Origin: Erinaceus europaeus
Lineage: Eukaryota > Chordata > Mammalia > Eulipotyphla > Erinaceidae
Direction of reading: 5' to 3'
Length of the DNA stretch: 64,000 nt
NCBI RefSeq assembly: GCF_950295315.1
Contig: NC_080170.1
Coordinates: 98,641,971-98,705,970 of the forward strand
Shown: positions 31,880 through 44,621 of the stretch, piece after piece
How positions within the stretch are numbered: the stretch's first letter is position 1
Layout of the letters: the number at the start of each line of letters is the position of its first letter
Notes under the pieces: generated by a model
Seen by the model: the letters and a program-made list of their open reading frames with translations, nothing else
Told to the model about the DNA's origin: nothing
The model's database searches: none
Made by a program: the position numbers and the translations under genes

Positions 31880-34800
31880 ATGGCACTACAATACATTAAA
31901 TCCATAATATCAATAAATGTCAATGGCTTAAACTCACCCATCAAAAGGCACAGGGTGGGGGGATGGATCAGAAACATAACCCAACCATATGCTGCTTGCA
32001 AGAATCCCATCTGTCACAACAAGATAAACACAGACATAAAGTGAAAGGATGGAAAACTATCATACAGGCTAACGGTCCACAAAAAAGGGCAGGAACAGCC
32101 ATTCTCATCTCAGACATGATAGATTTTAAATTAAATAAAGTAATAAAAGATAGGCAAGGACATTACATAATGATTAGAGGATCAATCAGCCAAGAAGACT
32201 TAACAATTATTAACATCTATGCACCCAACGAGGGACCATCTAAATACATTAAACACCTACTGAAAGAATTTCAAAAATACATCAATAGTAATACAATAAT
32301 AGTGGGAGACTTCAATACCCCACTCTCACACTTAGACAGATCAACAAAGCAGAGAACCAATAAAGATACAAGAGAATTGAATGAAGAGATTGACAGACTA
32401 GACCTCTTGGACATTTTCAGACTCCTCCACCCCAAAAAACTGGAATACACCTTCTTTTCAAATCCACATAACACATGCTCAAGGATAGACCACATGTTAG
32501 GCCACAAAGACAGCATCAATAAATTCAAGAGCATTGAAATCATCCCAAGTATCTTCTCAGACCACAGTGGAGTAAAACTTACTTTTAACAACAAACAGAA
32601 AATTATTAAAAGACATAGAATTTGGAAACTAAACAACATGCTCCTTAAGAACCACTGGGTCAGAGACTCACTCAAACAGGAAATTCAAATGTTCCTGGAA
32701 ACTAATGAAAATGAAGAAACAACCTATCAAAATATTTGGGACACAGCGAACGCAGTACTGAGAGGGAAACTTATAGCCATACAATCACATATTAAACACC
32801 AAGAAGAAGCCCAAATGAACGACCTTACTAGACACCTCAAGGACTTAGAGGAAGAGGAACAAAGGAACCCTAAAGCAACCAGAAGGACAGAAATCACTAA
32901 AGTTAGAGCAGAAATAAACAACATCAAAAATAAAAGAACAATACAAAAGATCAATGAAGCCAAATGTTGGTTCTTTGAAAGATTAAACAAAATTGACAAA
33001 CCCCTTGCCAGACTCACCAAACAAAAAAGAGAGAAGACTCAAATTAATAGAATTGTAAACGATGCAGGAGATATCACAACTGACACCACAGAAATCCAGA
33101 GAATTCTGCGAAACTTCTATAAAGAACTATATGCCACCAAGCTAGAGAATCTGGAAGAAATGGAACAATTCCTAGAAACCTATGCACTTCCAAAACTGAA
33201 CCAAGAAGAACTACAAAATCTAAATGCACCAATCACAGACAAAGAAATTGAAACGGTTATTAAGAATCTCCCCAACAACAAAAGTCCTGGACCAGATGGC
33301 TTCACAAATGAATTCTACAAAACTTTCAGGAAACAGTTAATACCCATACTTCTTAAGCTATTCCATAAGATTGAAGAAACAGGAATACTCCCTTCCACCT
33401 TTTATGAAGCCAACATCACCCTGATACCAAAAGCTGATAGTGACAGAACAAAAAAGGAAAACTACAGACCAATATCTCTGATGAACATAGATGCCAAAAT
33501 ATTAAACAAGATCTTGGCCAACCGGATACAGCAACACATCAAAAAGATTGTTCATCATGACCAAGTGGGATTCATCCCAGGAATGCAAGGCTGGTTCAAC
33601 ATCCGTAAATCAATCAATGTCATTCATCACATCAATAAAAGCAAAGCCAAAAACCACATGATTATCTCAATAGATGCAGAGAAAGCCTTTGACAAAATCC
33701 AACACCCATTCATGCTCAAAACTCTACAGAAAATGGGAATAGATGGGAAATTCCTCAAGATAGTGGAGTCTATATATAGCAAACCTACAGCCAACATCAT
33801 ACTCAATGGAGAGAAGCTGAAAGCATTCCCCCTCAGATCGGGGACTAGACAGGGCTGTCCACTGTCACCGTTACTCTTCAACATAGTATTGGAAGTTCTT
33901 GCCATAGCAATCAGGCAAGAGAAAGAAATCAAAAGGATACAGATTGGAAGGGAAGAAGTCAAGCTCTCACTATTTGCAGATGATATGATAGTATACATAG
34001 AAAGACCTAAAGAATCCAGTAGAAAATTACTGGAAGTTGTTAGGCAATATAGCAAGGTATCAGGCTACAAAATCAATGTACAAAAATCAGTGGCATTTCT
34101 TTATGCAAACACTAAATCTGAAGAAGACATCCAGAAATCACTCCCATTTACTGTTTCAGCAAAATCAATCAAATACCTAGGAATAAAGTTGACCAAAGAA
34201 GTGAAAGACTTGTATACTGAAAACTATGAGTCGCTACTCAAGGAAATAGAAACAGATACCAAGAAATGGAAAGATATCCCATGCTCATGGATTGGAAGAA
34301 TAAATATCATCAAAATGAATATTCTCCCCAGAGCCATATACAAATTTAATGCAATACCCATCAAAGTTCCACCAGGCTTCTTTAAGAGAATAGAACAAAC
34401 GCTACAATCATTTATCTGGAACCTGAAAACACCTAGAATTGCCAAAACCATCTTAAGGAAAAGAAACAGAAATGGAGGCATCACACTCCCAGACCTTAAA
34501 CTATATTATAAAGCCATCATCATCAAAACAGCATGGTACTGGAACAAAAATAGGCATACAGACCAGTGGAACAGAATTGAAAGCCCAGAAGTAAATCCCA
34601 ACACCTATGGGCATCTAATCTTTGATAAGGGGGCCCAAAGGATTAAATGGAAAAAGGAGGCTCTCTTCAATAAATGGTGCTGGGAAAACTGGGTTGAAAC
34701 ATGCAGAAGAATGAAATTGAACCACTTTATCTCACCAGAAACAAAAATCAACTCCAAATGGATCAAAGACCTAGATGTCAGACCAGAAACAATCAAATAC

Positions 34801-35696
34801 TTAGAGGAAAACATTGGTAAAACACTTTCCCACATACACCTCAAGGACATCTTTGATGAATCAAACCCAATTGCAAGGAAGACCAAAGCAGAAACAAACC
34901 AATGGGACTACATCAAATTGAAAAGCTTCTGCACATCCAAAGAAACTATTAAACAAAGAGACCCCTCACATAATGGGAGAAGATCTTCACATGCCAGACA
35001 TCAGACAAGAAACTAATCACCAAAATATATAAAGAGCTCAGCAAACTTAGCTGCAAAAAAGCAAATGACCCCATCCAAAAATGGGCAGAGGAAATGAACA
35101 AAACATTCACCACAGAGGAGATACAAAAGGCTAACAAACATATGAAAAACTGCTCTAGGTCACTGATTATCAGAGAAATGCAAATCAAGACAACACTAAG
35201 ATACCACCTCACTCCTGTAAGAATGGCATACATCAGAAAGGACAGCAGCAACAAATGCTGGAGAGGATGTGGGGACAGAGGAACCCTTTTACATTGCTGG
35301 TGGGAATGTAAATTGGTACAGCCTCTGTGGAGAGCAGTCTGGAAAACTCTCAGAAGGCTAGACATGGACCTTCCATATGACCCAATAATTCCTCTCCTGG
35401 GGTTATACCCCAAGGACTCCATAACACCCAACCAAAAAGAGGTGTGTACTCCTATGTTCATAGCAGCACAATTCATAATAGCTAAAACCTGGAAGCAACC
35501 CAGGTGCCCAACAACAGATGAGTGGCTGAGAAAGCTGTGGTATATATACACAATGGAATACTATGCAGCTATCAAGAACAATGAACCCACCTTCTCTGAC
35601 CCATCTTGGACAGAGCTAGAAGGAATTATGTTAAGTGAACTAAGTCAGAAAGATAAAGATGAGTATGGGATGATCCCACTCATCAACAGAAGCTGA
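31880..35696 (+). pseudogene. L1 ORF2 (endonuclease-reverse transcriptase), two frameshifts
   Basis: Functional ORF2p nicks target DNA and reverse-transcribes L1 RNA. The homologous start is ATG 31880. The frame changes at about 31967-31972 (apparent 1-base deletion near codon 30, start of the endonuclease domain) and again at about 34970-34973 (apparent 1-base deletion, before the C-terminal domain). The middle frame (31963-35016) holds the endonuclease ('CLQESH', 'VGDFNTP', 'SRIDHMLG', 'SDHSG') and the reverse transcriptase, with 'FADD' at 33973-33984 and '[13 protein letters not shown]' before it. The last frame holds the cysteine motif 'CWRGCG...HCWWEC' near 35256. Summed length is about 1,272 codons, normal for L1 (human 1,275). 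Apart from the two indels every hallmark residue is present. Each break sits beside an A-rich string, so a sequencing error is possible. Confidence 0.93.
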
Positions 35697-37043
35697 CTAA
35701 GAAGATCTGAAAGGGAAACTAAAAGCAGGACCTGATCAAATTGTAAGTAGGGCACCAAAGTAAAAACCCAGTGGTGAGGGGTAGGCATGTAGCTTCCTGG
35801 GCCAGTGGGGGGTGGGAGTGGGCGGGAGGGATGGGTCACAGTCCTTTGGTGGTGGGAATGGTGTTTATGTACACTCCTAGCAAAATGTAGACATATAAAT
35901 CAGTAGCTAATTAATATGAGGGGGAAATCAATTGTATGTCTCAAAGTTTCTCAAAAGACAAACTGAATCTTTTTAATATATAGGCTATGTATTTGATATG
36001 CGGACTCTCTCAAAAGCCTAGACCAAGTAGATTAGAAGCTTCCAATAGCACAGCTATATACAAGATACTGGGTACTGTCCAGCAAACCATAACAAAGGGA
36101 CTTTTCAAAGTTAACCCAATTAACAAATAATGTGATGATAATATTAACTATTGAGTGTCTTTTTGAACCCTAAGACAGCAGGAACCTCACATCTTCACTA
36201 TAGAGCCCCTACTTCCCCCAGTCCTGGAACCCTTGGATAGGGCCCACTTTCCCGTATGCATCTCCCAATCCAAACCAAATAACATTGCATCTGCCGATCA
36301 CAACCTAACCAAAGCAACGATTGCTACCTCAACATGCTTCACCTCAGAATGTATCCAGAGACTTCACGTGTGGAATGACAACCCTTCAGCTTCATTACTT
36401 GGGTGAGACCTTTCCTTTAATAGTACACTCTAATTTCATCTCAGGTAGTTCACTTTCTAACAAAGTCCCAAAACCTAGATATACACCAGTTTCTGTGAGA
36501 GAGAGCTTATGTGCACACGTATCCATAAACTACTGCAAAATATATACCTGAAAGCAGGACTACACTAGAGTTTGCAGTGAGTACCTCCCTAACACTTCCT
36601 CTCCACTATTCCAAGCTTGGGATCCATGATTGCTCAACAAATTGTTTGGCTTCATATGTTAACTCTCTTTTCAATCACCAGGTTCCAGATGCCACCAGGA
36701 TGCTGGCTAGGCTTCCCTGGATTGAAGACCCCACCAATGTGTCCTGGAGCTCAGCTTCCCCAGAGTCACACCCTACTAGGGAAAGAGAGAGGCAGACTGG
36801 GGGTATGGACCGACCAGTCAACGCCCATGTTCAGCGGGGAAGCAATTACAGAAGCCAGACCTTCTACCTTCTGCATCCCTCAATGACCCTGGGTCCATGC
36901 TCCCAGAGGGATAGAGAATGGGAAAGCTATCAGGGGAGGGGGTGGGTTATGGGGATTGGGTGTTGGGAATTGTGTGGAGTTGTACCCCTCCTACCTTATG
37001 CTTTTGTTCACTAATCCTTTCTTAAATAAAAAATTAAAAAAAA
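35697..37043 (+). other. L1 3' UTR
   Basis: Begins after the ORF2 stop, carries a G-rich tract near its start, and ends 'cttaaataaaaaatt' plus an A-run. The last about 450 bp ('cagcggggaagcaattacag', 'gtgtggagttgtacccctcc') recur in truncated copies at 12122, 21642, 45990, 58850 and 60605. The intermediate part differs from those copies, implying a different subfamily. Confidence 0.88.
35807..35835 (+). promoter_or_regulatory. G-quadruplex-prone tract in L1 3' UTR
   Basis: Six G-runs of three or more (ggggggtggg, agtggg, cggg, aggg, atggg) within 29 bases. A G-rich purine tract at this position is a known, recurrent feature of mammalian L1 3' UTRs. Confidence 0.82.
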
Positions 37044-37057
37044 AAAATCCAAGCCCT
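37044..37057. repeat. Right target-site duplication of L1
   Basis: Exact repeat of 29557-29570. Its first As merge with the A-tail. Confidence 0.97.
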
Positions 37058-37144
37058 GCCTCTTCCTTTCTAAGCCACACCTGTAACCACTCCTATTTTC
37101 TGGGAGGTACTACTGAACCCTCCAGACACTCCTTGTCCTCAACA
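37058..37144 (-). mobile_element. LTR, smaller part
   Basis: Continuation of the LTR cut by the L1. Ends 'gtcctcaaca', the inverted partner of 'tgttgt' at 29240. Confidence 0.48.
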
Positions 37145-38820
37145 ATATCTTAGAATCATTATCATCACCCTAATATTATTTTACATTTACTTGTGTTTTA
37201 ACATTTTAATCATATGAAAGCCTCTGATATATACCTGCTTTCTAATATCTCATACCAATTCAATAAAATATTCATGAAAAAAAAGAGCCAAGAGATTATA
37301 TATACTATCAAAGAATGTATGTATATTTGTCAGCCATATGTAAAAAAGTATGGAAAGGTTTTATGTGGCAAATTTAAAGTTACAGACTTAAACATAAAAA
37401 TGATAGAATTTAAGCAACATTTCATAGAAAAATTTGTATTCCATCTTCACACATCTTATCTAAGAGGGGGAACTTTATTCAACCCAGAGAAGGTGAGCCT
37501 TTTCACAAATATTCACAATTATTATTTCAGTAAGTAGAGATTTTCTACCATGCACTATTATCCATCGCTACTTCTCTTTTGCTACCAGTATGTATGTATA
37601 AATTTTACAAATGTTGCACAGGCAGTTATAAAAGTGAATAATGATGAAGCAGCACATTTAGAGAAATCAGAAGAATTAGAGTGCTAATCCTTGAAAAACT
37701 ATTCAATTAACAGAAGGGTATATTTTGTCCCACATTCATTTTCTAATATATTAAAATGTTAGAAACAAGCTACTTAAAATTATACATCTTATAGTATCAT
37801 GCAAATGGAAAGTATCTGCTGAAGTCATCATATTTATGAGAACTAAGTGATTAAAAAAAACACATTCGAAATCCTGTTTGGGGATGTATATAAAATTGTA
37901 TCTTTCTAGTTGAAAGGAAGATTCTAATGATAAAAATGAAAGATACAAGGTGAAAAAAAACCAATAAAAATTCCACCTCATTCTAAATTGTGAATATAAA
38001 TAAGTCTACTTTCATTTAAGGATCAGCGACATTCCTAAAAAAAAAAAAAAAAAAAAAAACTCTTGAGAAAGAAAAAAAAAGCACAATTTTTATTGACAGC
38101 TATAGAACTTCCTTTTGTCAAAATTATCATATAGATATAAGCAATACCATTTTCTAGCTGACAGGACAAATAAAAATGAAAGATATTTTGGAGTGCATGT
38201 TAGAGTCAAATCTCCTATACTGAATACTGTAGAAAGTCACAGGTGCACCCTCATGAGAAAAGAATGTGTCTCCTTCAATCTCTAAGAATGGTGTCTACTG
38301 ATAGCTACATCTTTCTTACCCAGCATCCTGCTGAAAGAACCTGTTTTTCTGAGGGATGTGCCATCTTCTAGGAGGAAGCCCCTTCCTAAAGACTGGCACA
38401 TGCAAGAGACTAAAGAGTCAACTTTTTTTTGTCTCTGTTACAGCTATTTAGGTAGACAATCATGGAGACAAATGGAGATAATGGAGACCATACACATAGA
38501 GCAATATGGTGCAGGCTATGTACAATGGCTCAGCAAAGAAACTCACTTAATCGCCTAATCATAACCCGTGACCCTCATTCAGTGACCACCCACCTTCACC
38601 TAAGTGAACTACAAGAATAGAACCTGGCTAGGGCAACAATGTATACCAATCATCACCAATGGTGGTATGGTGGGACTAAGAACTATATAGAAAACCCAAA
38701 GGAACATTTTTTATTTTGCACCTTTTAAGAATCACCTCCCTCCTCCTGGGGGAAGTTGTTTGCTCTAGGATAATTAAATTCTTATCCTTCTGTAATAAAT
38801 TTCCTCTGAAGATGTGAATG
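37145..38820. other. Unassigned sequence
   Basis: Nothing recognised except an A-run at about 38039-38060. Frames such as 37214-37537 and 38358-38558 show no known domain. Confidence 0.5.
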
Positions 38821-38821
38821 A

Positions 38822-39005
38822 TGCAGCTGGGTGGTGACACACCTGATAACGGGCTCATTTTACCATGTACAAGTACCCTTGTGTAAATCACTAGTCCTCA
38901 TCTGTAGGAGGAAAGTTCACAAGTGGTGAAGCAGTGCTGTAGGATGTCTCTCCTCTCCATCTCTCTTCCCTTTTCTCTCACTCTGTTTCTCTCTGTAAAG
39001 TAGGG
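38822..39005 (+). mobile_element. SINE-B, diverged
   Basis: 'cagctgggtggtgacacacc' head, 'gtaggaggaaagttcacaag' and 'gtggtgaagcagtgctgtag' body, CT block. The A-rich tail is short. Confidence 0.75.
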
Positions 39006-39880
39006 ATAAAAATAAAAGTGATCATCAGGAGTCTTGGAGTCTTTGTGCAGACATGTAACACCAGTGATGAACCTGGTAAAAACAAACAAAAAAATAATAA
39101 TGGTTTTCTTGCACTTTGTTAAATTCTTCCTAAAATTAATAATAAGAACTTGGAAGGGCCACTGAGAAACACAACAACTCTAACAACTCTTCCCATCTTC
39201 AGAACTCCTTGTGGAATCAAGTGAGGTCTTGAAGAACTTCCTTTCCTGTCTATACTATTGATATTTCCCTCCAATGTGGATGTTATTTCTAAGTGCTTCC
39301 TTAAATAAAATTCAGAGAAACAAATTTTCCTCTCATAGTCTGTTTCCCAGGGAACCAGACCTATGCCAGTTGGTGCCTGAGTGATCTTTAAATTATTAAG
39401 TTGGAATCATATTCTAGTGAAAGTGAATGTGTCTTGGAGGGGACATGTATTACACCTCAGAACTATGGGAAAACCTTATTATGGGAACTGTAGAATTAGT
39501 TGTTGCTATAGGCAATGGATGCTTTACTAAAAGAAGATAAAAGACTGAGAATGGTTATCCAGCAATTAAAGGCTAACTGAAAACCTACTAGGTCTCCATG
39601 GCAACATAAAAAAATTATTCTGTTCAAGTAGGGGGCAGAAAAGTACTGTAAAATATCTACATCATATCATATCCATATTTGTTTGAATTATCTGACATAC
39701 AAGTCATATAGACAAAGATAGAACTATAAACTGAAATATAACAAGAATCAAATAGCCTAGAAAATCTTGAACAATTACTTTCCTTTAGTCTTCTCAAATT
39801 GAACCAACAGCCTTCTCTTCTTTCTGTTAATCTCCACTCTCACACTTTGATAAAGATTATAAAGTGATAGTTTAGTTTTC
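39006..39880. other. Unassigned sequence
   Basis: The segment 'ctgtttcccagggaaccaga' (about 39340-39362) resembles termini of ancient mammalian repeats, but no family can be named. Confidence 0.45.
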
Positions 39881-40203
39881 TTTTTTTTTTTTTTTTTTTT
39901 TGCCTTCAAGGTTATCACTGGGGCTTGGTGCCTGCACTACCAATCCACTGCTCCTGATGGCCATTTTTTACCATTGTTGTTGTTGTTGCTGTTATTGTTA
40001 TTGTGTTTATTCTGTTGTTGGATAGGACAGAGAGAAATGGAGAGAGGAGGGGAAGACAAGAGGAGAGAATGATAGACACCTACAGACCTACTTCCCCACT
40101 TGAGAAGCAACTCCCCTGTAGGTGAGGAGCCAGAGACTCCAACCAGGATTCTTGTGCTTTGCATTATGTGTGCTTAAGCCAGTGCTCTATTGCCTGGCCC
40201 CTG
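39881..40203 (-). mobile_element. SINE-A long form
   Basis: A T-run tail, 'tatcactggggcttggtgcc' (distal block), a GTT-rich tail complement, 'ggacagagagaaatggagag', and a head ending 'ctctattgcctggcccct'. Confidence 0.9.
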
Positions 40204-40545
40204 ATAGATTTTTTTTATATAAGGTGAAATTGTAAGTAGGAGCAATTTTTTTGGGTATAGAATTTAATAATATGGAATGACCTCCATGACATGTTACAAA
40301 CATAGTGTTAAGATGGGAATACAGAAAACAATTATGCAAATTACAGGAAGTGAAAATATAAACTATCTGGAATAAATTTGGCAAATGAAAGAAAAACTCG
40401 TTTAAAATTTAAGAATTTAAGATATGCTGTTACTTGTCATAGTGCTTAATTGCAATACATATGCTCTTTGGTAATAATTTTATACACTAACAGGAGAGTG
40501 ACTTGATTTGTTTTGCATTAAATTTGATGAAGAAAATGCATTGTG
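40204..40545. other. Unassigned sequence
   Basis: Nothing recognised. Confidence 0.4.
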
Positions 40546-40546
40546 G

Positions 40547-40645
40547 GAGTTAGGCGCGGTAGTGCAGCAGGTTAAGTGCACGTGGTGCCAAGCTCAAGGA
40601 CCTGTGTAAGGATCCCAGTTTGAGTTCCTCACTCTCCACCTACCT
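40547..40645 (+). mobile_element. SINE-A, 3' part replaced by microsatellite
   Basis: 'gttaggcgcggtagtgcagc' head and 'ggatcccagtttgagttcct' B-box are good. After 'acctacctgcag' the element stops and a purine microsatellite begins. Confidence 0.85.
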
Positions 40646-40752
40646 GCAGAGGAGAGGAGAGGAGAGGAGAGGAGAGGAAGGAAGGAAGGAAGGAAGGAAG
40701 GAAGGAAGGAAGGAAGGAAGGAAGGAAGGAAGGAAGAAGGGAAGGGAAGGAA
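40646..40752. repeat. (GGAGA)n then (GGAA)n microsatellite
   Basis: About five GGAGA units followed by roughly 15 GGAA units and GGGAA variants. Confidence 0.95.
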
Positions 40753-42360
40753 AATTAAAGAAAAAAACTAAAATCAGATTCTCTTTCATGCAAAAGCTTG
40801 AGACAAATTTTGGCTTTCTGTAGCATCAGACGGCAGCCTATCTGTGTGGGACTATGCACAGTGAGAAGCCCTTATCCAATTAGTCATGCCACTGAAAAAA
40901 ACAAAAAGATGAAAGCTCCTGTGAATGAGAAAGAGTTTTGTCTCCAGTAAGAATCGAGAACTTCTGATGTATTTAGACTTGGAGTCTTATGTACCATATA
41001 CCACCAGCTTTCCTGGGTCTGATATATTTGGACTCTGGAATTATTATTTCCTTATCATACATTATAAGATGTATCATATACATCTTCATCTGGAAATATG
41101 TCTGTGTTCACCTTGCTGATTGCAAATAATAAGCTCCTAAAGCTTTATAACTCTATAACTTTTTATAGCTTTATGAACAATTTTTCATTTATACATTCAT
41201 ATACAGGCATATATTTACACATATATAGACTTTAGATATTATAAGTACACATATATAGATATGTAAATAAAATTTATTATTATAACTTTATTATATATAA
41301 TACAATGTACTAAATGTAAATCCCATTAGTTAGGTTTCTTTTCAGAACCAATAAAATTCATGATTTTCAATTGACCTTATTTGTGAAGATATTATTTTTA
41401 TTTGGAAAGAACTGATTTCATATATGATAGTAGTAAATGTTAGACTCACTGTATAATATTCTCATTTCTAATTAATGTTCCATAGCACCTTCTTACTTTA
41501 GCTGTGAGACCTTTCTCTGAGCCAATTATGACAAATTATTTGAAAACTGAAGTTCTTTAATAAATACAATTTAGGGTTTAATATTTTCAAGAAGGAAAAT
41601 TATGAAAATTATGAAGGAAAATGTGATTGTGCAATGTGTCACACATCCCCCACACCAGGCAATTTCTCTGGCAACTAAATAACTTCACATTTTACCCATC
41701 TTTACTTCCCACATAAGACATTCAAAAAACGAATTAAAAAAATAAAAACTAGTTGGAGAGTATCCGTTTAGTTTATAATTTGGAAAAATTTACCTCTAAA
41801 AGATATGACCCCCAGGACAGCAATTGCAAAGTGATGTTAGAATAATATTATGCTCAGTTTGTCTTAGATAAATCATTTTTTTATAAAGTTTCAAGAGTAA
41901 ATTGGACTTTCATTTGCCTTCAGGCACTAGTTAGGCACTGGGAAGAATTGAGTGAGTTTGTGGTATATATATATCCCCTCACCCAAAATTTTCTAAAATA
42001 CCAAGTTATTAAAGAGAATTTGGAGAAATTAAATATATATATATATATATTAGCTATTGGAATTCATTGAGTAAGAATTTGTTCTTCAGTGCATAGTCAA
42101 TATCTACATTCATACTATTTTAATAATACTCAAAACTTAAGTGAGTCAAAAGTCAACTGTGGTTGAGTACATAGAATACGTTTTGAAAAGTAATTTTGTT
42201 TGATGTGATTTTTTTTCGAAATAAGAACTAAGCATATTTGAGGTCTCAAAGTTTAATTTATAACATACTTGATTTATAATTATGGGTGACTTGCATACTT
42301 TTTAATGATGATGTGATATTTTAACACAGCTGAATTAAAATATTTACCTTAAAAATGAGT
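40753..42360. other. Unassigned AT-rich sequence
   Basis: About 1.6 kb with only short TA runs (about 41963-41975, 42033-42050). No gene is supported. Confidence 0.5.
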
Positions 42361-42365
42361 CATGT

Positions 42366-42645
42366 GGGGAGCCTGGAGGTAGCGCAGCGTGTTAAGTGCA
42401 CTGGTGCAAAGAGCAAAGACCATCTTAAGGATCCTGGCTGGAGTGCCCTGGCTCCCCACCTGCAGGGCAGTCACTTCACAAGCAGTGAAGCAGGTCTGCA
42501 GGTGTCTATCTTTCTCTCCCCCTCTCTGTCTTCCCCTCCTTTCTCCATTTCTCTGTGTCCGATCTAACGATGACAACAATAATAACAATAACAATAAAAC
42601 AAGGGCAAACAAAAGAAAATAAATAAATAAATATTTTTTAAAAAG
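42366..42645 (+). mobile_element. SINE-A
   Basis: 'agcctggaggtagcgcagcg' head, 'ggctccccacctgcagggca', full CT block, and 'aaataaataaataaatatt' tail. The B-box is altered ('ctggagtgccctgg'). Confidence 0.92.
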
Positions 42646-43024
42646 TGAATCAAGTGAAATGATGTGACCATTTTCCTTTGACTACCTATCTTAACCCCTT
42701 GTTTTAAATTGTTCATATGCTAATCTATGATTAAAATATTAATGACTAACCTGTATTCAATTTATTCTGAGACAGATTTTCCCAACATATTCCATTCACA
42801 TTTATCCAGGATGTGAATTTGAAGAATTACTGCAATCAATCTAAGCAGTGCATTGCCATGATAAGTTTTATTCTCAATACCCTGAAAAAGTCCACTTGTG
42901 TTGTTTCTTCCTACTCTGCAATTGTTAGCATATGATGAAATATAACACTGAAATATTTGATCAAATAATGTTAAAGCAGCATTTGCTTACTGTCCCTGAA
43001 TATCATTTAATGTAATAAGTGGTA
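42646..43024. other. Unassigned sequence
   Basis: Nothing recognised. Confidence 0.4.
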
Positions 43025-43150
43025 GAAATTCTTTTTGTTTTCTTTACTATGGGAATTAATGGTTTACAGTCAATAGTAAAACACAGTAGTTTATGCATGT
43101 GTGACATTTCTCAGTTTTCCACATAACACTCAAATCCCCCACCTAGAGAA
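43025..43150 (-). mobile_element. Old L1 3' terminus
   Basis: 'gggaattaatggtttacagt', 'cagttttccacataacactc' and 'aaatcccccacctag' match the start of the reverse L1 at 43880. Confidence 0.6.
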
Positions 43151-43860
43151 ATTCTTTTTATAAAATACTGATGACTTTGACCATTTAATACAAACGTGAT
43201 TGTGTGCAAATGCAAAAATCAGGAGTGAATTTGAATAAACAATTCAGTCATTATCCAAGTCTCTTGTGAAACTATATTTACTAAAATGCCAAGGAAATTA
43301 TTTTGAATGGGAAAAAAAGGTAAAACAACCTACTTGATGTTTAATTAATCAAATAAACTCACCACCAGGAGTGATGGGGATACATGCAATTTTGGGAAAG
43401 ATACAAATTATGTGAAAGCAATATTATTGCTTCTGAGTATTTGAATGAAGCAGAAGCTAATGATACTGCAGTTCAAATGAATGAAGAAACTAAAAAAATC
43501 AAAACAGAAGATTCAGTTAATATTATTAAAGTTAAGCTTATCTCCTATCAAGTTAACAAATACTTAGATAGGATAAGACATAGGCATTGAGGGTCGATTT
43601 GACATAGATATTTTACAGTAAAAGACAATCTAAAGAGAGATATAGGTTTGAGGATTTATACTGTGTTTATATTTAATTGAGCATGGGGATGAAATCACTA
43701 GAAGCTCTGTCTTTAGTAGCCTGCTTAGAAGTACAGGTGATAAATTGAATGCATATCTGATTTCTAAACCGTAGAGGCAGGGGCTTTCTTGTGGGACTGA
43801 AGCAATCTATCTTTCTTTTCATTCTTTCTCTTTCCCTCCTTTTTTCTCTTTCTTCCTTGT
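43151..43860. other. Unassigned sequence
   Basis: A 68-codon frame (43384-43590) has no recognisable domain. The end is CT-rich. Confidence 0.45.
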
Positions 43861-43879
43861 CTTTCCTTTTTTTTTTTTA

Positions 43880-44620
43880 ACCAGAACACCTGTTTCCCAC
43901 TTATTTTCTTTATTGGGGGGATTAATGCTTTACAGATTTACAGCTCTCAGTAAAATAGTACTTTCTACATGTGTAACATATTTTCAGTTTTCTACATAGG
44001 AATCTAACTCCCCCATAGGTCCTCCTCTGCCATTATGTTCCAGGACCTGAATGACCCCCCTACCCCAGAGTCTTTTACTTTGGTGCAGTACACCAACTAC
44101 AGTCCAAGTTCTGCTTTGGGTTTTCCCTTCTGTCCTTATTTTTCAACTTCAGTCTATGAGTGAGACCATCCCAATCACCTTTCTTTTTTCTGGCTTATTT
44201 CACTTAACATGATTCCTTCAAGCTCCATCCAAGATGAATTGAAGAAGGTGAATTCACCATTTTTAATAGCTGAGTAGTATTCCATTGGGTATATATTTCA
44301 CAACTTTCTCAGCCACTTAGTTGTTGGACACCTGGGTTGCTTCCAGGTTTTGGCTATTACAAATTGTGCTGCTATTAACATAGGTGTACATAAATATTTT
44401 TGGATGAGTGTGTTTGGTTCTTTAATATATCTCCTCAAAAAGGAATTCCAGGGTAATAGGGTTGGTCCTTTCCTAGTCTTATGAGAGTTCTCCAGACTGC
44501 TCAGGTGATGGACCAATTTACATTCCCACCAGCAGTGCAAGAGGATTCCTTTGTGCCTACAACCTCTCCAGCAATTTTTGTTGTTGAACAGTTTTTTTAG
44601 TTGTGTCTTACTAATGGTGC
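43880..44620 (-). mobile_element. L1 3' third (ORF2 C-terminus + 3' UTR), older subfamily
   Basis: On the reverse strand, codons for 'HCWWECKLV' and '[18 protein letters not shown]' lie at about 44300-44540, which is the ORF2 cysteine-motif region seen in the full-length L1. It is followed by a 3' UTR of a different type ('attaatgctttacagattta' at its terminus). Frameshifts and a 5' truncation are evident. A SINE adjoins its broken 5' side. Confidence 0.85.
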
Positions 44621-44621
44621 T

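Larger units (their letters stand above)
29571..37043 (+). mobile_element. Full-length LINE-1 (7.47 kb)
   Basis: Contains, in order, a 1.3-kb CpG-rich 5' UTR, ORF1 (30906-31820), a 59-bp spacer, ORF2 (31880-35696, two frameshifts) and a 1.35-kb 3' UTR ending in 'aataaa' (37025-37030) plus an A-tail. A perfect 14-bp target duplication and the intact 5' end mark a fairly recent, untruncated insertion. It lies inside an older LTR. The ORF2 breaks mean it cannot supply its own EN-RT protein as assembled. ORF1 remains open. Its 3' terminus is the reference for the truncated tails elsewhere in this window. Confidence 0.97.
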
